DNA of 64,000 nt. It comes from Brasilonema sp. UFV-L1. GTDB taxonomy: Bacteria; Cyanobacteriota; Cyanobacteriia; Cyanobacteriales; Nostocaceae. The stretch lies in assembly GCF_012912105.1 (NCBI RefSeq), contig NZ_QMEA01000021.1, forward strand, positions 1 through 64,000. Direction: 5' to 3'. Below the pieces are notes generated by a model. The model searched no databases. It was not told the origin of the DNA and saw nothing but the letters and a program-made list of their open reading frames with translations. Of the stretch, positions 35,047 to 44,414 are shown one piece after another. Position 1 is the first letter of the stretch, and each line of letters starts with the position of its first letter. The translations under genes were made by a program, and so were the position numbers.

Positions 35047-35589
35047 AAGATACAACGAGGGTGATGCGAAATAGTATATTGTACCTAATTTATAGGGCAC
35101 AACAGGTTCTGTATAAATCTCCAGTCAGAATGGAAAATCACCGAATTGAATGAAAAGGTTTTTGTGATAAATCTTAGTAGTAAAGTGGAGAAATAAAACG
35201 TTCAATCTGTTATTTTCATATAGGATGCCTAAATCCCAGTACTCTCTCGCTAGAGATAGAAGCGCTGTTTAACTGATTTGCTCTACTGTACTTTTGTTAA
35301 GGAGTTTTCAAAAGTGTAAGACACTTTTCAAAAAATGACTCTTACGAGCTGCTCGACCTTAGCACTTTCTTGGAAAATGTTGTGGATGATTGGAAACTGT
35401 AGAAAACTTTGAAACTTAACTTTATCAAGTGATTTGTTCATCGATTTTAGCATAATAACTTTCCATTGCATCACTTGATAGCTGAGCGCAAAACAGTCAT
35501 TTTTGCGAGAATTACTCTGTATGTATTTTTGACTGACATTGGGTTCATTTTACACTTTACTTCGTTTTTCTAGTTCAAGATTGTAAGCC
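35047..35589. promoter_or_regulatory. divergent regulatory region, mgtE / PAS-CRP gene
   Basis: This 543-bp spacer between divergent starts holds no recognised gene. A hairpin AAAAGTGT-AAG-ACACTTTT (35310-35328) flanked by A and T runs is the clearest structure. Its position upstream of mgtE invites comparison with magnesium-responsive leaders, but no M-box could be folded by eye. Confidence 0.4.
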
Positions 35590-36786
35590 GTGGAGTGGAA
35601 TTTGCAGGTGAATATAGACAAATTAGAAATCGACAAATTTACCAAACGCGTACAGGGAATGCACAGGCGTTTGACAGATTTATACGACAATCTAAATACA
35701 GTCCCTGTCATGCCAAATGTGCTACCACAAGCTCTTGTCGAACTTGGCAGCGCCTCAGAAATAGTACATATAGCGACAGAGGAACTCCGTCAGCAGAATG
35801 AAGAACTTTTACAAACACGAAGTTTATTAGAAACGGAACGCCAACGCTACCAAGATTTATTTGAATTTGCACCAGACGCGTATTTAGTGACAAATACTTC
35901 AGGGATAATTCGAGAAGCCAACCGTACTGCAGCAATACTACTGGACATCTCACAGCATCACCTGATAGGCAAACCAATGACTAACTTCGTGGCGCTTCCA
36001 GATCGTCAAAGCTTTCGCGCTCACCTCATTCAACTCAGCGAATCCAATAAAGTCAAAGAGTTAATTGTACATATTCAAAAACGTAATGGTGAGTTATTTG
36101 ACGCCGCCATGACAGTGGGAGTTGTCCGCAATCAAGAGCGTCAGCCAATAGCACTGCGTTGGTTGATACGTGACATAACTGAGCGCAAGCAAGTAGAATT
36201 AGCAGTGTTGAAAAATGACTGCGACTTGAGTCAAAATCGCCTTTGGCACAAATGTAGCAAAGGAGACTTTATCCCTCTCAAACCAGGCATAATTTGGTAT
36301 GTGTGTCAAGGTTGTGTCAAGCTAACTACACTGTGTGAAACAGGTGAGGAAGTCATTGTTGGGTTGGCTGGAGAAGGAATGGTTTTTGGCTCAAGTCTGA
36401 CTGGATTACACACTTACCAAGCAACAGCTCTATCGAATGTGGAATTAGTGTCAATTCACCTTGCAGAAATTGCAGCTTCACCAATGTTGAGTTACACGCT
36501 GTTACCAAAAATCAACCAACGGTTACAGCAAACAGAATCTTTTTTGCTGATTGCTGGTAGACGACGAGTCCAAGATCGCTTTCACCAATTGTTAGTACTT
36601 TTACAACAGGAAATTGGTCAAGCAGTAGAACAAGGAACTCGCTTGAGTATTCGCCTGACTCATGAGGAACTGGCGAGCGCTTGTTGCACAACTAGGGTAA
36701 CAATTACAAGACTTATCGGTCAGTTACAACAACAAGGCAAAATTAGTTTTGACTCTAGGCACCATATTATTATTAAGAACTTATGA
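35590..36786 (+). CDS. PAS domain-CRP/FNR family regulator fusion
   Basis: The 398-residue protein joins a coiled-coil N-terminus (about 55-85, ATEELRQQNEELLQTRSLLE), a PAS domain (about 86-200, FEFAPDAYLVTNTSGIIREAN, ending RDITERKQVELA), a cNMP-binding-like beta roll (about 215-300) and a CRP-type winged helix (about 330-398, THEELASACCTTRVTITRL). PAS domains with the DITERK tail normally precede kinases, so a PAS sensor driving a CRP-type DNA-binding output is unusual. The beta roll lacks an obvious RxSxL phosphate-binding cassette, so cAMP binding is doubtful. GTG start 35590 is tentative. Confidence 0.85.
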   Translation: MEWNLQVNIDKLEIDKFTKRVQGMHRRLTDLYDNLNTVPVMPNVLPQALVELGSASEIVHIATEELRQQNEELLQTRSLLETERQRYQDLFEFAPDAYLVTNTSGIIREANRTAAILLDISQHHLIGKPMTNFVALPDRQSFRAHLIQLSESNKVKELIVHIQKRNGELFDAAMTVGVVRNQERQPIALRWLIRDITERKQVELAVLKNDCDLSQNRLWHKCSKGDFIPLKPGIIWYVCQGCVKLTTLCETGEEVIVGLAGEGMVFGSSLTGLHTYQATALSNVELVSIHLAEIAASPMLSYTLLPKINQRLQQTESFLLIAGRRRVQDRFHQLLVLLQQEIGQAVEQGTRLSIRLTHEELASACCTTRVTITRLIGQLQQQGKISFDSRHHIIIKNL

Positions 36787-37480
36787 CCCCATGACGACTT
36801 CTCAAAAGTCTTGGCTCTAAATAACCACATTCTATTTGCAGTCACAAGCAAGAAAGTTCCCGTATCTGCTAACACTGCAACGGCTAAGAGATGATTTATA
36901 AAGTAAACCTTAAATTGTAGGGTGCGTTAAAGCAACGCGTAACGCACCGCATCTAGTGGTGCCCTGCGGCTCATTCCTACTCTCTAAAGACGCTTCATAC
37001 CTTACCGCATTGTCCCCTAATTTTTGGGCAAGGGAGCCTTCGGCACGCTAGCCCCGTTCGGGGGCGCTACGCAAACGCTAACAAAGCCCCACGATTAATC
37101 ATGGGGTCGAGGTCTAACACGTTTGCGCAGCGCCCCGTTGGCGCAGCCGCCCTGAAAGGGCTAGGGGACAAAGTGCGTGGACAAGACGACTATCGTATTC
37201 AGCGAGAAGTTTGAGCGGAGGTTCCCTGCGATCAAATCTTCGGTGTTGCCCAAAAATTTCGTGTTAGACCCCGTTACATAGCCGTAACACACCCTACTTA
37301 ATATTTAGTTTATAAATGACCTCTAACCCTGGTGCAAGATATAAGCCAACTACCCCAGAATGAGGTAGTTGCTGAGTGGTGTACATTGTCGAACTAGATG
37401 ATTTCAGGAAAAAACTCACTTGACCTTTAGACAGTCAATGGAATAACCTGAGCGCTCAGACACGTTTTTTAAACAAACCC
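36787..37480. other. repeat island without genes
   Basis: About 700 bp of stacked repeats. GTAGGGTGCGTTA (36917-36929) pairs with TAACACACCCTAC (37285-37297). GGTCTAACACG near 37108 pairs with CGTGTTAGACC near 37258. Inside lie a GGGGCGCTACGCAAACGC repeat (about 37050-37082), a GCGCAGCGCCCCGTTGGCGC segment and a GAGCGGAGG repeat (37213-37245). No reading frame was recognised. Confidence 0.6.
37213..37245. repeat. GAGCGGAGG dispersed repeat, copy 2
   Basis: GAGCGGAGGTTCCCTGCGAT followed by CAAATCTTCGGTG; it differs from copy 1 (15887-15919) at a few positions. It is embedded in the repeat island upstream of the secreted orphan gene. Confidence 0.7.
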
Positions 37481-37858
37481 ATGAACAAAAAACTGATACT
37501 GAATTTGCTTTCTAGTTCTTCCATTTTTGTATCGCTGATGTCTACGGTGGGAATCATCAATCCTGCTCACGCTGCTAACACCACCCAGCGATTAACGCAT
37601 ACCAGCGACAATCGTACCTGCATAACACATCCCCACGGTGGTTACACTCTTGTATGCATTAAAGATTCCGAAAGAAATCCAAAAGCTCCGCCTGTACGTT
37701 CAGCAACCATTACCACAGGGAAATCACAGCAGAATGTTGCTATGCTGAACTTTACGGAGGAGGAAAGCAACGCTGCAATTCAGTTATTTAGCTGCGACTG
37801 TCCATATTGTGTAAATTCCTTACGTCAATTGCGCGGTACTGGGAACTTGGTTTACTAA
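37481..37858 (+). CDS. secreted Cys-containing protein, unknown function
   Basis: The 125-residue frame has a clear signal peptide (MNKKLILNLL..., hydrophobic core to about 27, cut after AHA at 31). The roughly 94-residue mature protein has five Cys: C47, C59 and a CDCPYC cluster (C105, C107, C110). The CPYC is thioredoxin-like in spacing, but no thioredoxin fold is evident. The central region TCITHPHGGYTLVCIKD looks structured. I do not recognise the family. It stands alone between repeat regions. Confidence 0.65.
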   Translation: MNKKLILNLLSSSSIFVSLMSTVGIINPAHAANTTQRLTHTSDNRTCITHPHGGYTLVCIKDSERNPKAPPVRSATITTGKSQQNVAMLNFTEEESNAAIQLFSCDCPYCVNSLRQLRGTGNLVY

Positions 37859-37952
37859 TGAGCTTATTCCTACTAAGGCTCTGACTAGTAACAGATACTG
37901 TTGGTGAATATATTACAAATCCTTCTGCAGGTTCAACAAACTACAACATTTC

Positions 37953-38019
37953 AAACCACAGACTTACACAGATTAACACAAGTCATTTCTCTATGTGCAT
38001 CTGTATTTATCTGTGGTTT
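37953..38019. repeat. dispersed inverted repeat, AAACCACAG...CTGTGGTTT
   Basis: AAACCACAG (37953-37961) and CTGTGGTTT (38011-38019) enclose ACACAGATTAACACA-like sequence, a common bacterial intergenic repeat. It lies between the convergent orphan and MerA-like genes; the short frame across it (37901-38125) is not coding-like. Confidence 0.65.
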
Positions 38020-38058
38020 CATTTTCATTCTTCTTGACTTTTGCAAGTGGCTTGTTGA

Positions 38059-39603
38059 TCACGAAAACTTGTTCACCCACGCTAAGAATCTTTTAGTGTT
38101 TGGTGTAAAAGCAGTAGAGAGATAATAAGCGTCTGCAGCCTTCCTAATAGCTTCAGCCTGAGTTGGATAAGGATGAATCACTTGAGTGAGTTTATTCAAG
38201 CCAATATTACCGACAATTGCCGTTGTGATCTGTGAAATCATCTCACCTGCATGGCGGGCAACAATAGTTGCACCCAAAATTTTATCAGATCGCTTTTGAT
38301 GATGGATTTTGACAAATCCTTCTTCTTCTCCATCAGCAACTGCACGATCTACATCAGTAAAAGGAATTTTAATCGTCGCGACATCAATACCCATTTGTTG
38401 CGCCTCATGTTCATACATTCCCACATGGGCAATTTCAGGATCAGTATAAGTCACCCAAGGCATAACTAAACTGCTCAGTTTTTGTCGTCCTAAACCAAAA
38501 GGAGAAAACAGCGCATTTCTAATCACTATCCGAGCTGCAGCATCAGCAGCATGGGTAAACTTCCAATTCATGCAGATATCACCAGCTGCATAAATTTTAG
38601 GATTTGTTGTTTGAAGATAATCATTCACCTTCACACCTCGGCGTTCGTCATACTCTACTCCGACTGTATTTAAATTTAGACCTTCTACATTCGGGGCGCG
38701 TCCTGTACCAACTAAAATTTCATCTACTGTGACAGTATCTTGCTTACCATTGCTCTTGAAATAAAGCGTTTTGCCTTCGTAAGTTTTTTCTACATTCTGT
38801 ATTTGGCAATTCAGTCTCAAGCGAATTCCTTCTTTGGTAAAAACTTTTTGAACAATCTCGGCAGCCTCAGTATCTTCTTTATTAAGAAGATGAGAACCTT
38901 TGTGGAAAATTATGACCTCACAACCCAGGCGTCGAAAAGCCTGTGCTAATTCGCAACCAATGAAACCACCACCAATCACCACTAAACTTTGTGGTTTTTG
39001 AATCAGAGAAAAAACAGTTTCATTGGTTAGATAACCCGCCTCTTCAATTCCTGGGATAGAAGGTTGCATAGGTCTAGTTCCAGTAGCAATAACTGCTTTT
39101 TTAAAGCGGATAGTTTTCTCATCAACTTCTACAGTATCACTGCTAGAAAATTGAGCGTTTCCTAAGAAGACATCCACTCCCATCTTTTGAAAACGTTTTG
39201 CTGAGTCATGATGACTGATCCCAGCCCTGACTCGTCGCATCCGCGCCATGACTTCAGGAAAATCAACATCAACATATTTGGGCGCACGAATTCCATATGT
39301 TTTGGCATTCCACATTTCGCCAACCACGCGAGAAGATCGGATAAGACACTTGGATGGTACGCAACCAAAATTCAAACAATCTCCACCCATAAGATGCTTT
39401 TCAATCAAGGCAACTTTTAAACCCCCACCCACAAGCGCTGCACCTCCAGCCACTACTAATCCTGCTGTACCTGCACCAATAACCACTAAGTCATAACAAT
39501 CAGCAGGTTGAGGATTAACCCAATCAGGTGGATGTACGTAAGAAACCAATGTCTGGTTATACTCATCCATAGGGCGAACTGTCACTCTTTCAAATTCTGA
39601 CAT
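38059..39603 (-). CDS. MerA-like FAD/NAD(P)H disulfide oxidoreductase
   Basis: The 514-residue flavoprotein of the pyridine-nucleotide disulfide family has the FAD motif VIGAGTAGLV (41-50), redox-active CLNFGC (C76/C81) plus an adjacent C86, an NAD(P) motif VVIGGGFIGCELA, the FAD segment NPKIYAAGDIC, and a C-terminal HPYPTQAEA motif. Cyanobacterial relatives are often annotated mercuric reductase, but the C-terminal vicinal Cys pair needed to deliver Hg(II) is absent (it ends FLAWVNKFS) and there is no heavy-metal domain. A general disulfide or quinone reductase role is more likely. Confidence 0.85.
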   Translation of the reverse strand: MSEFERVTVRPMDEYNQTLVSYVHPPDWVNPQPADCYDLVVIGAGTAGLVVAGGAALVGGGLKVALIEKHLMGGDCLNFGCVPSKCLIRSSRVVGEMWNAKTYGIRAPKYVDVDFPEVMARMRRVRAGISHHDSAKRFQKMGVDVFLGNAQFSSSDTVEVDEKTIRFKKAVIATGTRPMQPSIPGIEEAGYLTNETVFSLIQKPQSLVVIGGGFIGCELAQAFRRLGCEVIIFHKGSHLLNKEDTEAAEIVQKVFTKEGIRLRLNCQIQNVEKTYEGKTLYFKSNGKQDTVTVDEILVGTGRAPNVEGLNLNTVGVEYDERRGVKVNDYLQTTNPKIYAAGDICMNWKFTHAADAAARIVIRNALFSPFGLGRQKLSSLVMPWVTYTDPEIAHVGMYEHEAQQMGIDVATIKIPFTDVDRAVADGEEEGFVKIHHQKRSDKILGATIVARHAGEMISQITTAIVGNIGLNKLTQVIHPYPTQAEAIRKAADAYYLSTAFTPNTKRFLAWVNKFS

Positions 39604-39907
39604 TGGTGTACCTCTTTTGCGAATGAAAATACAAAATTCTTATGGAAACTGCTTTTGCACGGTAAAAAGATAGACTACTAACTTCACAAAGATGGCAACC
39701 TTTGCAATTGCCTGTAAGTGATAAAATTGACAGACACTTTCAAAACATTTCCCTACTAAACTAGAGAGAATGCAATTTTAATACTCTGATTCCAATTTAA
39801 GAATACCTTTTGAAGACACTATCTCCAATCGCGACATCAAACTAAAATATGACTCAAGCCCTATCGGGGCTAGTATCTGAATGGAAAATGTATTCTGTAT
39901 CATATCA
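39604..39907. promoter_or_regulatory. divergent spacer, no gene seen
   Basis: AT-rich spacer between the divergent MerA-like and pentapeptide genes. It should hold both promoters. No repeat, RNA or clear operator was recognised. Confidence 0.35.
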
Positions 39908-40426
39908 ATGAAGCTCAAAGAGAAAACTCGCTTACAGTCTGTTTTTAGCGTCTTGCTCGTTTTTTGGTTGACAGTTTGGTGCTTACTCTTGAATACCCCC
40001 GCTGTTCTGGCTCAAGACAATACCGTCAACTACACCTTTGCTGATTTACAGTATCAAGATTTTTCTAATAAAGATTTACATGGAACGTCCCTTGCAGGTG
40101 GAAATATGCAGGGAGCAAACTTCCGAGGAGCAAATCTCAGTGGAACTATTCTCACCAAGGGATCATTCCTCAAGGCAGATTTGAGCGGAGCCAATCTTAC
40201 AAAAACATTTGCCGATCGCGTTATCTTTAGTGAAGCAAATTTAACCAATGCTATCTTTACTGATGCTATGCTCAGCAGTAGTCACTTCTTTAACGCGGTG
40301 ATTACAGGAGCAGATTTCTCTGATGCAATTGTTGATCTCTATGAAGTGAGGTTGATGTGCAAACGTGCTGATGGAGTTAACCCCGTGACAGGTGTGTCAA
40401 CTCGTGACAGTTTAGGGTGTCGCTGA
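39908..40426 (+). CDS. exported pentapeptide-repeat protein
   Basis: The 172-residue protein has a signal peptide ([10 protein letters not shown]..., cut after VLA) and then about 17 A(D/N)Lxx-type pentapeptides (for example [33 protein letters not shown]) forming a right-handed quadrilateral beta helix. The C-terminus, with two Cys ([14 protein letters not shown] and a final GCR), is typical of thylakoid-lumen pentapeptide proteins, whose function is unknown. The frame opens at ATG 39881; ATG 39908 gives a classic signal sequence. Confidence 0.88.
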   Translation: MKLKEKTRLQSVFSVLLVFWLTVWCLLLNTPAVLAQDNTVNYTFADLQYQDFSNKDLHGTSLAGGNMQGANFRGANLSGTILTKGSFLKADLSGANLTKTFADRVIFSEANLTNAIFTDAMLSSSHFFNAVITGADFSDAIVDLYEVRLMCKRADGVNPVTGVSTRDSLGCR

Positions 40427-40507
40427 ATTGTTAGTTATCAATCAGCAGTTATCAGTTAACAGTTGTTAGTGTTAACTGATAACTGTGTACTGTGTACTGA
40501 TTTCCTT

Positions 40508-41236
40508 ATGACCACACGCTATTGTGATACCGCAGATGTTATTCTCCTGGATATTGAAGGTACGACGACCCCGGTTGACTATGTTTTCGGGGTATTATTT
40601 CCATTTGCCCGTGACCATGTAGCCGATTTTCTCACAATTCATCAGCACAAAGCAGAGGTGCAGACTGATTTGCAATGGTTAAGGCAAGAATATGAAACTG
40701 ATTTAGCACAGGGATTGTCAGTACCTGATTGGAACTTCACGGAGGTGACGGCGGCTGTTCCTTATATCCATCATTTGATTACTATTGACCGCAAATCAAC
40801 GGGGTTAAAATCATTGCAGGGCAAGATTTGGGAGCAGGGGTATCGGGATGGTATACTGCGATCGCAAATATTTGCAGACGTAAAACCCGCGTTTGAACGT
40901 TGGACAACTGCTGGCAAAAAGTTGTTCATTTTCTCATCTGGAAGTATCCAAGCGCAACAGCTTCTGTTTCGCTACAGTGAGGTGGGAGACTTGACTGGTT
41001 TTCTGGGCGGTTACTTTGATACCCAAACTGGTTCCAAAAAAGAGGCTCAGAGTTATCGCAAAATAGCTTCAGCTATTGGAGTTGCACCAGAAAAAATTCT
41101 CTTTATCTCGGATGTCACAGCTGAACTCAAAGCTGCTCAAGTTGCTGGAATGCAGACGCTGTTTTCTGTACGACTAGGAAATCATTCGTCCGAGTCGGAA
41201 GGATTTCCAGCAATTGTGAATTTTGATTGCGTTTGA
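40508..41236 (+). CDS. mtnC: enolase-phosphatase (acireductone synthase) MtnC
   Basis: MtnC converts 2,3-diketo-5-methylthiopentyl-1-phosphate to acireductone in methionine salvage. The 242-residue HAD-family protein has the nucleophile motif LLDIEGTTTP, the Ser of IFSSGS, a Lys in GSKKEAQSY, and LFISDVTAELKAA as the acidic motif IV. ATG 40508 is chosen; the frame upstream runs through an AACTGTTAGTGTTAACTG repeat. Other salvage genes are not adjacent. A strong cruciform follows the stop. Confidence 0.93.
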   Translation: MTTRYCDTADVILLDIEGTTTPVDYVFGVLFPFARDHVADFLTIHQHKAEVQTDLQWLRQEYETDLAQGLSVPDWNFTEVTAAVPYIHHLITIDRKSTGLKSLQGKIWEQGYRDGILRSQIFADVKPAFERWTTAGKKLFIFSSGSIQAQQLLFRYSEVGDLTGFLGGYFDTQTGSKKEAQSYRKIASAIGVAPEKILFISDVTAELKAAQVAGMQTLFSVRLGNHSSESEGFPAIVNFDCV

Positions 41237-41267
41237 GTATTTTCATACTCAGATTGTGCATGAAGTG

Positions 41268-41335
41268 AAAAACCGGGTTTCTTGAGAATGCTTGCTCGTA
41301 TAAACCTTAATTTATGGTTTAGAAACCCGGTTTTT
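41268..41335 (+). terminator. nested hairpin with T run after mtnC
   Basis: AAAAACCGGGTTTCT (41268-41282) pairs perfectly with AGAAACCCGGTTTTT (41321-41335), and TAAACC (41301-41306) pairs with GGTTTA inside. The descending arm ends in T6. It is a credible terminator that also belongs to the AACCCGGTTT repeat family of this window. Confidence 0.7.
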
Positions 41336-41444
41336 TAAGTCTTATTGAGAATGGTGTAAGACATTGAGTATACAAGCTTTCTTCAACAAATCATTAATCA
41401 AATAGCAGTAAGCTGTTTATCTATGACATTTGTATCAATAGACT

Positions 41445-42680
41445 ATGGCAACAATTAACGACAACTACCTCAAGCTGAAAGCAGGTTACCTGTTTCCCGA
41501 AATTGCACGACGGGTCAATGCTTTTGCACAAGCGAATCCGGATGCGAAGATTATTAAATTGGGTATTGGTGATGTTACAGAACCATTACCCCAAGCTTGC
41601 CGCACAGCTATGATTAAAGCAGTTGAAGAAATGGGCGATCGCACTTCCTTCAGAGGCTATGGTCCAGAGCAAGGCTATACTTGGTTACTGGAAAAAATAG
41701 CAGCCCAAGATTTTCAAGCGCGGGGGTGCGAGGTAGATGCATCTGAAATTTTCATATCCGATGGTTCTAAATGCGACACCGGTAACATTCTCGACATCTT
41801 CGGTGACAACAACATCATCGCTGTTACTGACCCAGTTTATCCTGTGTATGTTGATACCAACGTCATGGCGGGACATACTGGACCAGCAAATGATCAAGGC
41901 GAGTTTGAGGGCTTAGTTTATCTGCCAATTACCGCCCAGAACAACTTCACTGCCGAAATTCCTTCTCAAAAAGTCGATTTAATTTACCTCTGCTTCCCTA
42001 ATAACCCCACTGGCGCTGTTGCAACTAAGGAACACCTCAAAGCATGGGTGGACTATGCTAAAGCAAACAGCTCTATCATTTTCTTTGATGCGGCTTACGA
42101 AGCTTATATCACCGATGCTGAACTTCCTCACTCGATCTACGAGATTGAAGGAGCAAGGGAATGTGCAATTGAGTTTCGTTCTTTCTCTAAAAATGCAGGC
42201 TTTACTGGAACCCGGTGTGCGTTCACCGTTGTTCCGAAAACGCTAACAGCAAAAGCAGCCGATGGTTCCGATGTGGAACTGTGGAAACTGTGGAACCGCC
42301 GTCATTCTACCAAGTTCAATGGTGTCTCCTACATTGTGCAACGCGGAGCCGAGGCGGTTTATTCTGAGGAAGGACGAGCTCAAATTCAGGAATTGATTAG
42401 TTTCTATTTAGAGAATGCCAGAATCATCCGCGAGAAACTAACAGCCGCAGGATTAGCAGTTTACGGTGGTGTGAATGCACCCTACGTTTGGGTGCAAACG
42501 CCAAATGGTTTGTCCAGTTGGGATTTCTTCGATAAGTTGTTGCATACTTGCAATGTTGTGGTCACACCTGGTTCTGGATTTGGTGCAGCAGGTGAAGGTT
42601 ACTTCCGCATTTCGGCTTTCAATAGTCGAGAGAATGTGGAAGAAGCCATGAAGCGGATTACAGACAGACTCACATCCTAG
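41445..42680 (+). CDS. dapL: LL-diaminopimelate aminotransferase
   Basis: DapL makes LL-diaminopimelate directly from tetrahydrodipicolinate and glutamate, the lysine and peptidoglycan route of cyanobacteria and plants. The 411-residue PLP enzyme begins [20 protein letters not shown], with [28 protein letters not shown], the PLP lysine in [14 protein letters not shown] and [10 protein letters not shown] near the C-terminus. Length is normal. Single gene with ATG 41445. Confidence 0.97.
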   Translation: MATINDNYLKLKAGYLFPEIARRVNAFAQANPDAKIIKLGIGDVTEPLPQACRTAMIKAVEEMGDRTSFRGYGPEQGYTWLLEKIAAQDFQARGCEVDASEIFISDGSKCDTGNILDIFGDNNIIAVTDPVYPVYVDTNVMAGHTGPANDQGEFEGLVYLPITAQNNFTAEIPSQKVDLIYLCFPNNPTGAVATKEHLKAWVDYAKANSSIIFFDAAYEAYITDAELPHSIYEIEGARECAIEFRSFSKNAGFTGTRCAFTVVPKTLTAKAADGSDVELWKLWNRRHSTKFNGVSYIVQRGAEAVYSEEGRAQIQELISFYLENARIIREKLTAAGLAVYGGVNAPYVWVQTPNGLSSWDFFDKLLHTCNVVVTPGSGFGAAGEGYFRISAFNSRENVEEAMKRITDRLTS

Positions 42681-43394
42681 AACGCCGGTATATTAGTCAA
42701 CATCAATGAACAATGAACAGTTATCAATGAACAATTAACAGTGACCAGTACACAGTACACAGTACACAAGTCAGGAGTCAGGAGTCAGGAGCGGAGCAAG
42801 GAAAGCTCCGCCTCCGGTCAGAAGTCGGAATTCTTTATTTCTTCCTTGGTGAATACTGTATTCAGCAATTCTGCATTCTTCTTCAAACTGGTAACTGATA
42901 ACTGATAATTGACAATTGATTGGTAACGCATTGGGGTAAAAAACCCGGTTTTTTTGAGTTGAGCGCCAGCGTTAACCCGGTTTTTCAGCAAAAACCGGGT
43001 TTTTAGGATTATTGTACAGGTGCTTTAGTGTAAAATCTCTTACCACAAGTTGCTGCCAGAATGCTGCACCGATAACGAAGTTTAGGTATAGGTGACGCAT
43101 TTTCCCTGGGACTTACGCATTGACAAGAAATCTTAAATATGGTGCATGTATTTGGGGCATTCTAACCTGATTTTGCAATGATCCCAAGGGTTCCAAAGGA
43201 GCATCACCGCCCGTGGAGCACTCTGAAGAAAAACTTTTTAATCTCTCACGACTACATACCTACGGTTTACTATCCGGCTCATTGCGTGCTATATAAGCAT
43301 TATGAAATATACATCTTAAAAGTATAGATATTTTTAAAAACAATTTTTAGAAACATTTGTTCAGTAGGTACGCTTTAACCTTTAAAGTTGGGCA
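42681..43394. other. repeat-containing intergenic region
   Basis: 714 bp without a gene. It holds AACAATGAACAGTTATCAAT and CAGTACACAGTACACAG tracts (about 42706-42765), a GTCAGGAGTCAGGAG tract, an AACCCGGTTT hairpin (42974-43001), and a lone ACTTACGCA (43111-43119) like one end of the 96-bp MITE. The last 120 bp are the AT-rich promoter zone of the next gene. Confidence 0.5.
42974..43001 (+). terminator. strong 12-bp hairpin, AACCCGGTTTTT/AAAAACCGGGTT
   Basis: Arms at 42974-42985 and 42990-43001 with a CAGC loop, followed by TTTT. A third partial arm lies just upstream (about 42940-42955). It terminates poorly placed transcription about 300 bp after dapL or is simply a repeat-family member. 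Confidence 0.55.
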
Positions 43395-44267
43395 ATGAGT
43401 AACTTCCACCGTCAGCAATCAGGTCATCATACCTCTAAAAATAAAAACATACTGTCCTTATCTAAGACGCTGCAAGAACTTGGCGAAACTCTAAGCGAAG
43501 TCAGTTCTCAAATCAGTGAGGATATGGTTAGCGAAGTCACAGGCTTAAAGCGAAATATTATCAGGTCAGTTAAGTCGGCTACAGAGTTTGGACAAGACGT
43601 GGCAAAATCTGCTATTGATCGAGGGAAAGCAGCACAACAGGAAACACGTCAGTTTTTTGGAGACAAGCTGGAACAGAATCAAGAATCTCTAAGGAAGAAA
43701 CTAGAGGAAAACCAAACAGCAAAAGAAGCCGCCGCAAGAGTACATATTGAACAGATTAATCTAGATGAAATCGAGACATTTGTCGCTCATCTTTGGAAAA
43801 AATTTCCAAAAGCAAACCCCGAACAAATTGCTCAACGTCTCCTTCGCCGACAGCTTTTGCGCGTGAGCAGAACTTCTGCAGTGATGAGTGTTGTTCCAGA
43901 TAAAATGGCAGAGTCTGTCGGGGTTGATTATGTTGAAATTGCTCTCATCCAAGCTGAAATTATTTTTCAGATTGCAGCCGCTTACGGTTTTGAACTGCAG
44001 ACTCCAGAATCTAAAGATGAAGCATTTGCAATTATTGATCGCGTACTCAGAGCTAATAGATTAGCCAGAATTGGTTTGAGCGCAACACAAATGATTCCGT
44101 TTGCTGGAGGATTTATCAGGACAGGAAGCGACACCTATTTAGTTTATCAAATTGGAAACACAGCTCAACAGTTCTATAAATCTTTAATTGAAGAAGAGGT
44201 TCCAGGGGAAATTCTAGAAGCCTTTATACAAGAGACACAAAGGCGATATAAGCAACGTCTATGGTAG
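43395..44267 (+). CDS. helical protein of unknown function (EcsC/DUF697-like?)
   Basis: The 290-residue protein has a long amphipathic N-terminal half (about 20-120) rich in Lys, Glu and Gln that should form coiled coil, then a compact half with LWKKFPKANPEQIAQRLLRRQ and EIALIQAEIIFQIAAAYGFE. TQMIPFAGGFIRTGSDTYLVYQIGNTAQQF comes next, given here in two parts: TQMIPFAGGF and IRTGSDTYLVYQIGNTAQ. The alternating helix/Gly pattern faintly resembles EcsC or DUF697 membrane-associated proteins; I am not sure of this. No signal peptide. It converges on the CyRepA1-type gene. Confidence 0.6.
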   Translation: MSNFHRQQSGHHTSKNKNILSLSKTLQELGETLSEVSSQISEDMVSEVTGLKRNIIRSVKSATEFGQDVAKSAIDRGKAAQQETRQFFGDKLEQNQESLRKKLEENQTAKEAAARVHIEQINLDEIETFVAHLWKKFPKANPEQIAQRLLRRQLLRVSRTSAVMSVVPDKMAESVGVDYVEIALIQAEIIFQIAAAYGFELQTPESKDEAFAIIDRVLRANRLARIGLSATQMIPFAGGFIRTGSDTYLVYQIGNTAQQFYKSLIEEEVPGEILEAFIQETQRRYKQRLW

Positions 44268-44414
44268 CAGAAACTTATATCAAGTTACAGTCAAATATAG
44301 TATTCCGTCCGCAGCGACTGGAACAAAGTAGATGATTGAAGCCCTGGACAATATCATTAGTAGTCCAGGACAAAATCTTCTCAATCTAAATTATAACGAC
44401 TGACGCCTTAATTC

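Noticed and set aside
37901-38125. 74-codon plus-strand frame
   Set aside because: It is made largely of a dispersed inverted repeat (37953-38019) and overlaps the end of the opposite-strand flavoprotein gene.
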